The notes under the pieces are model-generated. The model had not been told where the DNA came from. It saw nothing but the letters and a program-made list of their open reading frames with translations, and did no database searches. The position numbers and the translations under genes were made by a program. A DNA stretch of 64,000 nt from Antitrichia curtipendula. Taxonomy: Eukaryota > Streptophyta > Bryopsida > Hypnales > Leucodontaceae. Position 1 is the first letter of the stretch. Each line of letters begins with the position of its first letter. Where the stretch lies: assembly GCA_951230915.1 (NCBI GenBank), contig OX579633.1, positions 26,818,574 through 26,882,573 of the forward strand. The letters are read 5' to 3'. Positions 12,844 through 24,372 of the stretch are shown here, in pieces.

Positions 12844-13652
12844 ATTGCCCTCCACTAACATATGAAAATTGAAGTATATTCCTTAAAAGTCAATTTTTTT
12901 CACAAAAGCTGTACAAATGTACCCCCTTGCTTGTAAAAAGAATATATTCTCTTCCAATTAGGAACCTAAATCATAAGTTCTGTTGTCCCAAAAAATTCAC
13001 ACTTATGATTATATTCTGAACATCTCTTCTATGTCTAAATATTGACAAGCATATAATTATGTTAGAGCATCCACAATCCAAACTTCAAAGAATCATATTA
13101 GCCTCTATCTCAAAATAAATCTGTGGTCTCAAGTGGGAAACTAGTTAGAGTACTAGATTTATTTTGAGACAGAAGAAGTAACTAATTAATCCTATATGAC
13201 AAGCCAAGTCTCTCGGACTTGGTTTTGAAAGAATTATTAACATAAGTGTTTTTCCGTAATTTTTTGGAATGCTTTAACCTATTGGACCCACCTCAAGAGA
13301 GAATATGCCTTGCCAAGCACCGCAAGCAACAAGACCCGTATCCCCTACTTCAAAGAAATTTTTGATTCCCCTTCAAACTCCCTTCTAGGCAAGTCAAGTG
13401 AATGTTGTTAGAGGAGCAATAAGTAAGAATTCAAAAAATATGAATCCGAAATGAGTTGATTACAAATTTCTCTTTTCTTTCAAGAAAAATTAGAGTTAAT
13501 TGTAAAAGTGACCCTCCATTTGTAGAAGGGATGCCAAAGGAAGGTTCAACACCAAACTTCATCAATCCAAGCTTAGAGGGGCTTCATGGAGTTGGTCCTC
13601 TGTTTTTTTGTCAAACTCTAGCTCTTGGTCCTTCATTGCACACACTTTATGA
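12844..13652. other. AT-rich spacer, single MITE-like end
   Basis: No gene is recognised. TTAGAGCATCCACAATCC at about 13,063 resembles the GAGCATC terminus of PIF/Harbinger MITEs, but I found no matching opposite end, so it is a fragment at best. Confidence 0.4.
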
Positions 13653-14819
13653 TTAAGGTTAGGTTTACACTACAATCCAAGTCTGCGAAACTCTGAAAAT
13701 CAAGAAATCTTATTGGTTAACCCCTAAAAGCCCATTGTCCCTTCGGGGGACAGATGCGTTTTTGGGCAGGTACTTACGGGCTACAATTTTCTCTTGATTT
13801 TTTGAAACATTTTTTAGAGGTAGAAAAGCTGATTAGCTACGTGGGAATATAATTTTTTTCACAACTGGTGCCTGGTAACAAAAGTTATGACCAAATAAGC
13901 TCAAAACAGGGGACGGGGGGCATCATGGGCAGCAAAAAAATTTGCACTTTTTATTTTTTATTTATTTTTAGTATTTTTTTCTCATAGATTGAATTTTTGT
14001 CTATCTGGAAAGCTTTTTTATTCATTTCATTTGGATCTGTTATGAGAAAGTTATGGACATTCTTGTTTTTTGGGCAGTTAGAGCATCTTTTTGAAAAAAA
14101 TAACTTGTAGGATTCATTTCTAAATGCAATTTTTCAAATTTTTCAATTTTTTTTTTTTTTGCATGGTTTAGTTTACTTGCTAGAATAATCTCACCATAGG
14201 GATTAGTGTATTTTAATTCCATCTAAAATATATGAATACTTTAGATTTTCCTTCTATCTCGTACCTACTTCTCCTTAACAATTTTTTTAATAATGAAAAT
14301 TATGTTTTTCTTATTTGATTTTTTTAGATTAGACTCTCAACTCAATTCTCCACTATAAAGATTTAAAGCTCAAAACTCTGTAGTGCAAAAAATTTAAGTT
14401 AAAAATGTTCAAAGTCAAAAAATCCAGTCCCACAATGTGCTGAAAATTTTGATTTTTTTCACTTTAAACGTAGATATCTTGCAATCTATGCGGTCAAGAA
14501 TTCTGAAATTTTTTCCACACATTCTCATACTAGTTAGGTGTAAGATCCTACGGTTAGATGTGCAAAAAAAAAACATTTTTAATTTTTTTTCACGCATTGC
14601 TAAAAAAGTGGCAGTTTGGGGTGTTTTTTGGCAGAAAAAAGGCCTTGGGCCTTTAGGGGTTAAGAGTTGGAAATTGGTCCCAAAGTGCTTACACTAGGGT
14701 CTGTTCAAAACTTGTTGAAACGAACTACATGGGTCCAGCTAGGAGTTTGTTGAGTCCGATTAGGATTTTTTTAAGCTCACGACCTCTTGGACTTGGACCA
14801 TAGTGTAAAGCCGGCCTCA
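13653..14819. mobile_element. H-family element carrying a nested T1-a copy
   Basis: The left end (AAGGTTAGGTTTACACTA, then CAATCCAAGTC) and the reverse complement of the right end (GAGGCCGGCTTTACACTA, then TGGTCCAAGTC) form an imperfect inverted repeat of about 30 bp. Nearly all of the interior is the T1-a copy at 13,717-14,663. Without it the H element would be only about 220 bp, the size of a normal MITE, which supports the nesting. Confidence 0.7.
13717..14663 (-). mobile_element. T1-a element, full length
   Basis: Termini are TTAA-CCCCTAAAAG and CCTTTAGGGG-TTAA, 947 bp with both TTAA. Read from the right end (reverse complement) the landmarks are CAAGGCC, TTTTTTCTGCC, AACACCCC, the ATCTAACCGTAGGATCTTAC strip, CCGCATAGATTGCAAGATA, and finally the GGGACAATGGGC end. 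This is one of the best-preserved T1-a copies and served as a reference for locating insertions elsewhere. No reading frame of note is present. Confidence 0.85.
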
Positions 14820-15021
14820 GTTGCCTCTATGAACTCCAGAATGTTTTGAGGTGAGCTCCGCTGTTGAGACTCCGGATTTGTGCTGAGAAGAACAGTCTAT
14901 GAACAAGCCGCCAGCACCTTGGAAGGTGATTCTGAGCTGAGCTGATGAATAACTTTAACCCGGACTTGACTTTTGAGGGAAACTAAGTTAACTGAAGCCA
15001 CTTTGCTGGGCTGCAGTTCGA

Positions 15022-15175
15022 AGGTCAGGGAGGATTGACAACCTCTATTGCCCCGTGTTTTACCCCTGCACAAAACACTGGATTTTTTTATTTTCCGCAT
15101 ATGATAAAAATTTCAAATTTCAAATTCGTGTTTTTTGCAATCAGAGGCCCCATATACGTGAAGAAATACAAGTGA
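15022..15175 (+). mobile_element. A-family MITE, right end missing
   Basis: Begins with GGTCAGGGAGGATTGAC and continues with ATTGCCCCGTGTTTTACCCC and an ATATGATAAAA block, as do the A copies at 16,633-16,867 and 36,733-36,946. The similarity stops near CAGAGGCCCC. The right-hand CAATCCTCC terminus is absent, so this copy is truncated. Confidence 0.6.
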
Positions 15176-15189
15176 GAAGTTCACCCCGG

Positions 15190-15568
15190 CCGTTTGAATG
15201 ATTCCAGTCACTTACCGTAAGTAACTGAACTTATTCGAAGAAATAGTACCGGAGAAATGAGGATTGATTGATCCCCGTTATGGGGAAAAGCGGACACCCC
15301 AAAAGAGAGCCGTCGCTTATTTGGGGAGCTCGGCGGTTCCAGCCAATCTGTGTCCACGCTGGAGGACTGTGGGCTGTGGGCCAAATGCCAAAAGGACACC
15401 TGGACTGTCGTACGGACACGGGGCTCCAAGATTCCCGGAGGACAACCTCAGAGAATTTGGTTTGGGTTTTCTTCCTGGAAGCGCGACACGCCCCCTAGAA
15501 TTGCAAGCAGGTCGTAACAAGTTTGCTAAACCATGTGGGTGGGTGCCTCCCCTCATGTGAAGGTATAA
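15190..15568. other. GC-rich block with overlapping open frames
   Basis: This compact GC-rich block lies between a truncated A-family MITE and a PIF-type MITE. Plus-strand (15,264-15,560) and minus-strand (15,317-15,580) frames of 85-100 codons overlap. Neither has a motif I recognise, and their openness is explicable by composition. It could be a captured gene fragment. Confidence 0.3.
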
Positions 15569-15940
15569 GAGCATCCCCACCCGGTTGCCAAAACAGATGG
15601 CTGGTACATGGATTGTACATCGTGGCTAGCAAAATTGCCCCATCGTGATGGGCAAACCGGATGGCTGGTTAAGCGGGAGGGCCTCCCAAGCGCCTCCGGC
15701 TTGCAAATGGGGGCCGTGGTGTCAGCCACAACCCGGCTTGCAAAACAAGAAGCGACAAACACATCAGCAAACACGGCATTTCTGCGCGCCAATCGCTTCG
15801 CACCCCCCTCACATCTGTTTATTACCTGTTTGTTAGCATGTTAACGAGCCAACCTCCAGACGGCTTGCAAACTAGTTGGCCGAGCATTATGCCAGCCAAA
15901 TTCCACCTACCTGCATTTTGCAAGCCGGGTGGGGATGCTC
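15569..15940. mobile_element. PIF/Harbinger-type MITE
   Basis: The inverted repeats are exact over 16 bp: GAGCATCCCCACCCGG on the left and CCGGGTGGGGATGCTC on the right. TAA flanks both sides (15,566-15,568 and 15,941-15,943), matching the 3-bp target duplication typical of PIF/Harbinger elements. Size is 372 bp. The interior is GC-richer than its surroundings and has open frames on both strands, but no transposase similarity is recognised, so I call it non-autonomous. Confidence 0.85.
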
Positions 15941-15975
15941 TAATTCCTTCCAAGATACCTTGAGGGAGTATTGTG

Positions 15976-16436
15976 TTAGGGCCACTTCACACTATGGCCA
16001 AAGGTCGAGAGGCCATGGATTTCCACCAATTGAGTTTCATGAAACCAAAAGTTTGGCCTCTTGACCCTTCACACTAGAAGGCACAAGTCCAAAGGCCATC
16101 ACCCTTCAACTACCTACGTGGCAATAAATTGCCTACATGGCAACGGACTCTCAAAAGGAAGTTTGGGTCGACTAAAAATGGAGACCCAAACTACGGCCAA
16201 AAATCTGTCAACTTATGACAAAATCTCAACCATTAAATTGGTAGGTGGGAGTTCATTGCTAAGGGTTTGGACTTTGGACTTGGCCTTTGGAGGCTTCACA
16301 CTATGGCCATTTGAAGGCTCTAATTCATATATTTCATTGCCTACTTATTGCTCATTTCTTTAAACTCTCCACAAAGTTTGGTCACTCAATTCCACGACCT
16401 CTCAACTTGGTCGGCCATAGTGTGAAGTGACCCTAA
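15976..16436. mobile_element. H-family MITE, near-perfect ends
   Basis: Left end TTAGGGCCACTTCACACTAT and right end ATAGTGTGAAGTGACCCTAA pair with one mismatch over 20 bp and continue into GGCC. Size is 461 bp. An additional internal copy of the terminal motif (GGCTTCACACTATGGCC) lies at about 16,290-16,306, suggesting a partial internal duplication or an older nested end. No coding capacity. Confidence 0.75.
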
Positions 16437-16632
16437 TGCTCCAAATCTAATTGGCCACACTCAAAATGTGATTCTTTGGGTTGTCAAACTTGAGAATTTC
16501 ATTGGTTGGGGGGCTCCTGATTTGGGAGGAGCAATAAGGGCCCTCCCCCTCCTTTTGGCAAAGGTGAACAATGTTATGGTCACATAGACCACAGTCCAAT
16601 TATGATCATCCTTCCTTCACTCATCCACAACG

Positions 16633-16867
16633 TGGCTAGGGAAGATTGATTCATGTATTGCCCCGTGTTTTACCCTTGTAGAAAATATGGGAATTTTTTA
16701 TTTGCTACATATGATAAAATTTATAAATTCTGAATTCATATTTTCAATGAAAGGCCCAAATTAGCTAGGAGTCTTGATGAAATACGAAATTTGAGCAGCA
16801 CAAAATAGGGGGCAAGTTTTACATTTATCCTTTTGTGGAGCAATACATGGGGCAATCCTCCTTGGCC
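16633..16867 (+). mobile_element. A-family MITE
   Basis: The left end GGCTAGGGAAGATTGA and the reverse complement of the right end, GGCCAAGGAGGATTGCCCC, form imperfect inverted repeats. The interior carries ATTGCCCCGTGTTTTACCC and AAAATAGGGGGCAA, matching the A copy at 36,733-36,946. Size is about 235 bp. No exact target duplication was found. Confidence 0.65.
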
Positions 16868-17091
16868 CCACCACAATATCTAAATTGAATAGTAAATTTC
16901 ATGCAACTAAAATATAGGTGAATCTCATACTCTGTATTACTTAGAGATGATTTTGGCAATTTCATCCACATTTTTATTTTTTATTTATTTTCTAATGTAA
17001 TAGAAGACAAAAAAAAAATTAGCTAAGATTTGGGTGATTGTCTGCCAAAAAAAGTTCATTGCTTGCACCTAAGGCCTTTTTTTAAATCCTA

Positions 17092-18330
17092 AAGGACCAT
17101 AGAGACCACTTTGGACTTTAGGAGAAATTTGGGCAATCTCTATTGGCTTCATAATTTGGAATTTTTTCATGAATTTCTTAGGATGGATTCTACTCATCAT
17201 AATCTATGTGTGGTTAGGTGATATTCATGTCATTCTAATAAATATTGCAAAAGTTAGAAGTTTTTTTCTAATTTCAATGTCAAACCAAATAACAAAAAAT
17301 ATATTCTAATAAAATATTAACTATTTTTTGGAGAGTTGTATAGATTGATATTTACTCAAAAACATTTGAACCATTTTATTTTAAATAATGAAGTAGAAAT
17401 TACAAAGAGTTTTATTTCATGTGCAATGAAGGTAGAAAAAACATGTGAAGTTGTCTTTTGCTCTCAATTTAAAAAAAATTCATATAATAATTTTTTAAAT
17501 GATATTAGTTGTTTGCTACAACATTCTCACCACTAGAATTAATCATTCTCAAATTCTCCAAAAGTTATTGTATATTAGTTTTATCTTTCATTCAATAACA
17601 CCTTCCACATTACAATTCTAAAAAACAATAAATATGAAAGTTTTTTTGGTTAAATTTTGTATATATATTCTCAACCCATTTTCTAACTTAACCCCTAAAA
17701 CCCCGCTTGTCCCCTTGGGGGACAATTTGGGTCTGGGTAGGTTCCTATTGTCTCAATTTGAAGTGAAGTTTTTTGAGATTTTTTGAGGTTGTGTAGCTTT
17801 GCAAGAGCTTTGTGGATATATAATTTTTGTTTCAATCGGATGCCAGATGAAAAAGTTATGGCACAATGAGCAAGAATCGGAGATTCTCGTGCAGCCCAAA
17901 AAAAACTACAAAAAGTCAAAAACAAAAAATTTAAATTTTTTTCCTAAAAGATTATGTTCTTACCTGTACGTGAAGCTTTGATTCATTCTATGTGGACTAG
18001 GGATGAGAAAGTTATAGACAATCTTAGTTTTTTGGGCAATTTAAGCATCTTCTTGAAAAAAAACTTTTTGTTCAACTTTGAATGCTAATATCTTCCAATC
18101 CGTACGGTCAAATTTGATGAAATTTTTACTACATGATCTCAGACAAGTTAAGCACAAGATCCTACGGTCAAATTTCCAAAAAAACAAAAAAAATTGGTTT
18201 CCTTAAGTGAATACAACAAAAGTGGTAGTTTTGAGTGTTTTTTGGCAGAGAACACCCTCGGGGTTTTAGGGGTTAATGAATAAGATGCACAAGCTATGGG
18301 ACATATGTGTTGATTTTTTTTTAGTTTTAA
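17092..18330 (+). mobile_element. T1-d element, split by a T1-a copy
   Basis: Starts TTAAATCCTAAAGGACCAT. Its course matches 39,459-40,026 over about 570 bp, with shared blocks such as TTGTATAGATTGATA and ATTCTCACCA. It is interrupted by the T1-a copy at 17,688-18,276 and resumes at TGAATAAGATGCACAAGC, matched at 41,430-41,460. The far end is not resolved. Confidence 0.6.
17688..18276 (-). mobile_element. T1-a element, internally shortened
   Basis: Perfect-looking ends TTAA-CCCCTAAAA and TTTTAGGGG-TTAA enclose only 589 bp. The GTCCCCTTGGGGGAC hairpin-like end strip and the GATCCTACGGTCAAATT strip are both present, but about 350 bp typical of the a-form middle is missing. Inserted in the older T1-d element. 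Confidence 0.8.
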
Positions 18331-18921
18331 ATACAAAAATCCACCTTTTGGAAGGGCTACAAAGCCTACATTTAGAAATTTAGGCACATTGAACTTGAAA
18401 TCGATGCGGATATTCACTCTAAACTTTTGGGACAATGTATTTGAATAAGCTAACCAAAGGATCCTCTATTTTGATTTGTTAAAAAATAAATTTTGATGAA
18501 GATTTTGACAATGTTTTGGTGACAAGTATTTTGAAGCAATTTTGGGCCTCTAAATATAAAAGAATTTTAGGGATTAATGGGTAACTTACATCGTAAGAGC
18601 TAATGTATATGTTTTTTGCAATTTGTCACCAAAACCAACCTTGTCTAAGGGTGAGTGACAAGCCAATTGAAAATTTGAGGGTTTGAAGGAGCATATTTTG
18701 GCAATTCCATTTGAGCTTACATTGAGACTAAAATTTGTCAGATCTTTCTTATTGCAATAAATAATGTAACTCAAAATGAATCAACAGTGATCAATAGAAT
18801 TTAAAATAGAAAATATAGGCTTTTTCATCCTACAATTGATCACCACATCGGCAATATGAAAAATCCAAAAGAATTATAGTAGTAGAAGCATGAAAACATC
18901 ACTTTGTAATCTTGTATCTTG

Positions 18922-19611
18922 TAAATGCCCAAAGCACCATATTTTGGTGTTGACAAACTTTGAAGTTAAATTAAACCAAATCAAGTTATTATTTTTAGGT
19001 CGATAATATTTCAAGTCTATTTCCAACATAAAAAAGTGATTTTGATATAAATAAACAATGATGTTTCTATCCAAGATATCATGGAAGGATGTCCATTGCA
19101 AAAATTGATTTTCCAGTGTTGAAAACTCTTAGAGATGAGCCTCAAATACACTAGAACTTGGGGGAAAAAATCACATTGTAGATTCATTTAAAAAAACTAT
19201 AGAGTGGATTTTGAGGTGTTGTAGATTGTATTTGGTTGCAGATTATCTCCTTTAACTTCATATTTTTTCCATAACTATAATTTTACATTTGTCATGTAAG
19301 AAGTGAATTGGAAGACTTCAAATCACTTTCATAGTTTTAACACCCTCATGATCAAATGTTATAATCTTTCAATCCACTTCTTACATCCACTTTTTACATG
19401 ATCAAGTGATATATAGAGAGATATTTTAAAATTTAAAATTAATTTTTTTTCTTTAAATTTTAAATTTTTCTATGAGATCCTTAATACGTTTTAAAATAAA
19501 TTATAACATTACAATTCCAAATAATTTGATAAAATTTATCAAAATTTTGATGTTTAGTTTAGTGAAAAAATTTAAGAAATTTAGGAAAGGCCTTGAGCAT
19601 TTATTGGTTAA
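18922..19611 (-). mobile_element. T1-e element, diverged
   Basis: The right end reads GGCCTTGAGCATTTATTGG-TTAA. Reversed, this matches the T1-e start at 57,491 (TTAA-CCCGTAAATGCCCAAGG). The interior shares TTTCAATCCACTTC, ACACCCTCATGATC and CCAAAGCACCATATTTTGGTG with that copy. The far end near 18,922 (TCTTGTATCTTGTAAATGCCC) is approximate. Confidence 0.5.
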
Positions 19612-22007
19612 GGCCTAGACCTTGCTAGATCTAGAGGTAAGGGGGCAAAAGGTTTTAAAGGTTCTGAATGGTTGAAATTAATAAATCTTTAAAAAATGAA
19701 TTTATACCATGATGGAGAGGTTAGAGGTCTCCTCAAAGATTCAATGATGTAAAGTGCATTTTTTCCTCATGTAGTAGAAAAGTCCCCAATGTCTCAATAA
19801 AAAAATTGGGATCCTTGCTGAAAAGTACTATACATACTTAGAAGGGGAGACTTAAAATTTTTCTAGCCTCCTTGTTTCTAGTATAAACTATGCCTAAGGT
19901 CAAATTCCTATTTTATTTTTTTTAAATCAAGGATTGTTGGCAATCTCAAGAGAAATCTAATTGAAGTGGTTTCATAATTTATCAACACTTGGGTAGTTTT
20001 TTTGTGTACTTTCAAAGTTAAAAGAGTAGAGTGAGTATCAATATATACCACTGGACTGCATAACCCCTAAAAAAATTTGCAACCTAATTGTAGATTTTTT
20101 TTAAAGTTTGTACTTTGTAGTTTGACTTTTGATTTGTTTAAACACAAAATTTATATTTTTGGATTCACATTTTTATAAAAGAATCTAAAAATATAATTTA
20201 CACATATATGCAAGTTTGGATGCATTTTATATAATTTTTTCAGCGATTTGGCCTCAAAAATTCATTTCTACAACTATTAAACAACTTGAGAGAAGTTGCC
20301 TCTTTAGTTAGCAATTTTTTTGACGCTTAGAGAATTCTTCCTAAGTGTCAATGATATTAAAAAAATTATTTTAGTCCATAGAAATTGTGTTTTGAAACTT
20401 TTTTTCAATTTCTTCACTCTCACTTTTTGTTGTTACATTTCTATAATCCACCATTTGGATTGTAGAAAAAGGCATCTTTGAAAATTTGATGAATTTCAAG
20501 ATGTTTTATTCTATCCAATAGAAGCATAATAATGCAAGGTGCATAATTTTTTACAAAGTGGATCCAAGTTCTAAATTTTGATAAGCTAGTTTCCAACCCT
20601 AGTATTTACATTATACTAGAATGTGTAAACTAAATTAAAAATCTTCTAATTCTTATTGAATTTTGAAGTTGAGATACCTCCGTAGGCATGTAATTAAAAA
20701 AAACACTTTCTGCTTTGAACTTATAATCTCCAAAATGATAAGGAATTTGAACTTAAAACTTTTTGCATATCTTCTAAATGAAGTTGAGATTAAGATTTTA
20801 TGACTAATATTGTCATTGTTTATCCATTTTTTGTTTAAGACTCTTGTGCCTATATTTTGTCCCAGGGGGGGGGGGGGGGCAAAATGCATAGGAATTTTAG
20901 AAGAATGCCATGAAAAGATAAGACCTACCATCAAGGTAGACAATCAAATTTGATCCAATTTTTAAAACAAATTAAAATTCTTTATTTCTACATTGACTCG
21001 AAAATTTTCAGCAATCACTTTGGGGCTCCTTGTTCTTAAAGGGTTAAACAACCACTCATTGAAGCATAAAATGCTTCAATTTCCATTGTTTACTTCAAAG
21101 AATTCCTTTAATTTTTATTGGTTGTTCTTGAGATATTGGATGATTTGTAGGAATTTGTAGCACTTTCCCAAACCTTTTATGACTCTTCAAGGGAGTGTGA
21201 ATAGGTAGATGTTGTCAAAAGAAAGAAGCAATATGAGGTATTCTTAGATTACTTGTTATAGACACTAGACTTAAAAAAGGTCCTCTAAAGACTAGTAGAA
21301 CAACAACTATTATCAATATTAAAAAAAGAATTAAGAATTATATCTTCAATAAATGCATTGTCGAGACCAAAGTGTGATCAACCTCAACAACTTTGTATGT
21401 TAATAGATAGTAAACTTCCTCAAACTTCTAGAAGGTTCAAAGGTTTAGGTCAATAGTTGCATCCACATGGCTTGTCGAATTAGATTGAGAGCACCTTTAG
21501 ACAATCTTCTATGCACCGACAAACCAATTCATTAATTTTTTAGATTAGTATATATTTCAAGCCTCTAGAGGGTCTAAAGGTGAGTTATGACCCTAGTCCC
21601 ATTCAAAAGAAAAAAAACTCAGCATGTTGAAGGTAATTTAATTGTTTGAATTGTTAGAGATCAAATTGGGGACCATATCCTTATATTATACCTTAGCATG
21701 GACTTATCTTTAATAGAGTCATGATATTGTTAATCCCTTCATGCCTAAACATCATAGTAAATTTTTGGATGTATTATAATATATTACTCCGGTCAATCTC
21801 TTTAAAATTTGCATTACAAGAATTGATGCCAAACATGATTTTTAGAATTTTTTCATATAGTTGAATACAAATTTAAATTTGTAGAATTTATTGGAACCAA
21901 TTTAGAATCACTTTAATTTGGAAATTTAGCAAAAATACAACTTTTAATTTTTGTACTTCAATTCTAGTGTCATTAGCTAAAACTATGAAGTAGTCAATAT
22001 ATAGATT
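19612..22007. other. AT-rich region with one candidate T1-like unit
   Basis: No gene is recognised. A possible degenerate T1-like unit spans about 20,061 (TAACCCCTAAAAAA) to 21,047 (CTTAAAGGGTTAA), which is 987 bp and close to normal T1 length, but its interior does not clearly match a or b. A run of more than ten G at about 20,867-20,880 lies inside it. Confidence 0.4.
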
Positions 22008-22586
22008 TTAATTCTCTAATTCCAAAATGGCCGGGGCACACTTTTGGCATATGCTGTCAAAAACTATCACTTTTTAGGATAGTGAGAAAAAAATGATTTA
22101 AAAATAATAAAAATTCAACCATATGAATTTGTAGTTCACTATTATATAAATTAGTAGAAAAAAAATTTAGAATCCTTGACCATGCAAATTAAAATATGAT
22201 AATGTTCAAAATTAGAAGAATTTTTTTTCTCCTACCCTACATGATAAGATCAACAAACTTCAATTCCTCTTAGAGTGAGATTTTTGCACTATGCATGTTT
22301 TTTAAGTTGCATCCTATACGATAGGTACACACCTACCAAATCTCAAAGGTTGATGGAGAATTTGCATGTGCTAATCAAAGTTGCTTGCCTTGTCCAAAAA
22401 ACTTCAAGTGATATAACTTTTTATCCAAGCATCCAATTGGAAGAAAAAAAAATATTCCCAACAAGGCAATAGATGTTCATGCATTATGTCAATATATCAA
22501 AATGAACCATTCAAAATTGACTTAGGATAAACCTACCCAAATTTTCAGTTGGTCCATTCAACAATTACTTGGTTGTACAGGATTAA
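22008..22586 (+). mobile_element. T1-c element
   Basis: Matches the T1-c copy at 45,297-45,893 in order: GGCACA near 22,034, AGTGAGA near 22,081, TGACC near 22,177, CTTCAATTCCTCTTAGA near 22,258, ACCTACCAAATCTCAAA near 22,330 and CATCCAATTGGAA near 22,430. Its right end coincides with the TTAA that starts the adjoining T1-b element. Confidence 0.6.
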
Positions 22587-23544
22587 CCCCTACAGGACCA
22601 AGCTACATTTTTTGGCAACATAATTTTTTTGGCAAGTACATGTGATTAGGAATACTCATGTTTTTGGCCCAAACTTCAATAAAAGGTGTAGACAAGGAAT
22701 ATCTTTCATGTACACTAAATTTCAGAACATTTGGAAATATGAATAAAAAGTTATGGCCTAATATGTAGTTTGTTTATAAACTTAGGCACTTTGGGCACAT
22801 ATGAAAAAATCACTTTTTTCAAAAACAAAAATTTGGAATTGTTTTTTCACAACTATATATACATAGAAAGCTTTGAATCATTTCATTTTGATTAATGAGT
22901 CAAAACTTATGAGGTGTTTTAGTTTGTAGGCAGTATGGATTCTCTACTCTCAACTAAATTTTGAAGTTATTTATTTTACTCAATTTTTATTTTTTTTGGG
23001 AAAAAAAATAAAAACATTAGATGTAGATTTTTTATTACAACATTTCAACCATTGAAATTGACATTTATCAATTCCATAAATAAATTCTTAACAATTTAGT
23101 AATTTGAATCCTTCTCTACATCTTTCTACTTACTATTTTTTTCCTATATGTTGTACAATTCCAAATGATCTAAAAAATTTCAAACATGTAACCAACTTGC
23201 CTTGAGGAAAGACTCCAAAAAACCACCACCATTTTGTACATTTTTTCATATAAATGTGACCTTGTGAAGTGCAGCTGCCTGGTTACCTCCAAGGACCAAA
23301 AAAGTTTTTTTGTCACATGGTGGGAATTAAAACGCAAACGCAAACTTCAAATGCAAATATCTTGCAATTTACATGGTGGAAATTTCTGAAAATTTTTCCA
23401 CATCTTCTCAATCTAGTGTACTACAAGATCATATGGTTACATGTGTCCAAAATTGATATTTTTCAAAAATTTGGTACTTGTACTAGAAATGGCAGTTTCT
23501 GAGCGTTTTTGGTGATAATATAGTCAAGGAACTTTAGGGATTAA
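22583..23544 (+). mobile_element. T1-b element, full length
   Basis: Ends are TTAA-CCCCTACAGGACC and ACTTTAGGGA-TTAA, 962 bp. It carries the b-form landmarks: GGCAACATAATTTTT near the start, AAAAGTTATGGC, ATTTTGAAGTTATTTATTT, TTTTCATATAAATGTGACC, AAGTGCAGCTGCC and GTACTTGTACTAGAAATGGC near the end. It shares a TTAA with the T1-c copy to its left and another with the T1-e copy to its right. Confidence 0.75.
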
Positions 23545-24055
23545 GGACTAGAAAATATTCAAAATTTCCAACAATATCATCTACTGATTGAAATATTAGA
23601 ATCTTTGATAAAGAGTGTATTAAAACTATGAAAAGCAATTCAAAGTCTTTCAATCCTCTTTTAACATGTCAAATCTTACATTGTGGTTATGGAAAAATAT
23701 GGGGTTAAAGAACCATAACCATAATTGATCAACAACTTCTCAAAATCTATTGTACTAATTTTTTAATGAATTTCCAATTTGATTTCCTCCCCAAGATCCT
23801 ATGTATTTGAGAATCATCTTCAAGAGCCCCTAACACTAAAATATCTAGATTTGCAATGGATACCATTGCACAAAATCTTTAATAGAAAAATCACGAACAA
23901 TTTTATCATAATTGAATTTTTAATTCTTAATAGAGACTTTGAAGGATATTCAAATAAAGAAAATACCAATAATAATATTTTGGTAAAATTTTATTTAACC
24001 TTGAAATTTAGTCAACATTCTAGTATAGTACCTCGAGCATTCAAGGGCCATCAAT
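23541..24055 (+). mobile_element. T1-e element, partial
   Basis: Starts at the shared TTAA, then follows the T1-e course: TTTCAATCCTCTTTTAACATG, TTCTCAAAATCTA, ATTTGAGAATCATCTT, TTGCAATGGATACC and CACAAAATCTT, all also seen at 58,470-58,720. The right end near 24,055 (AAGGGCCATCAATG) is diverged. Confidence 0.5.
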
Positions 24056-24372
24056 GACTATAGTAATAAAAGGTATACTTGCACTTGGTGTTAGAGGTGT
24101 TGTTTAGAATGTGAATTTGGTATAAAAGTAGATCTAAATTCATTCCTAAGACCCTCAATAACAACACTTTTAATACCCAGTGCAAACATACCTTAAGGTA
24201 GTAATTGCAATACTCTAATTATTGAACCTATAGGTTCATTATTTATTTTGACATCCATTGAACATTTTAGGTCCACAATGTTATTAGATGGTTGAAGTAT
24301 TTTATATTTGTAGGTTTTAAGCACCTTCAAAAAGTTCCCAAACCACCTACTAAATAACATCTAAAGGACCAA

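Noticed and set aside
20867..20880. Long G-run as a functional element
   Set aside because: A simple homopolymer with no flanking structure; likely slippage or a sequencing-length uncertainty.
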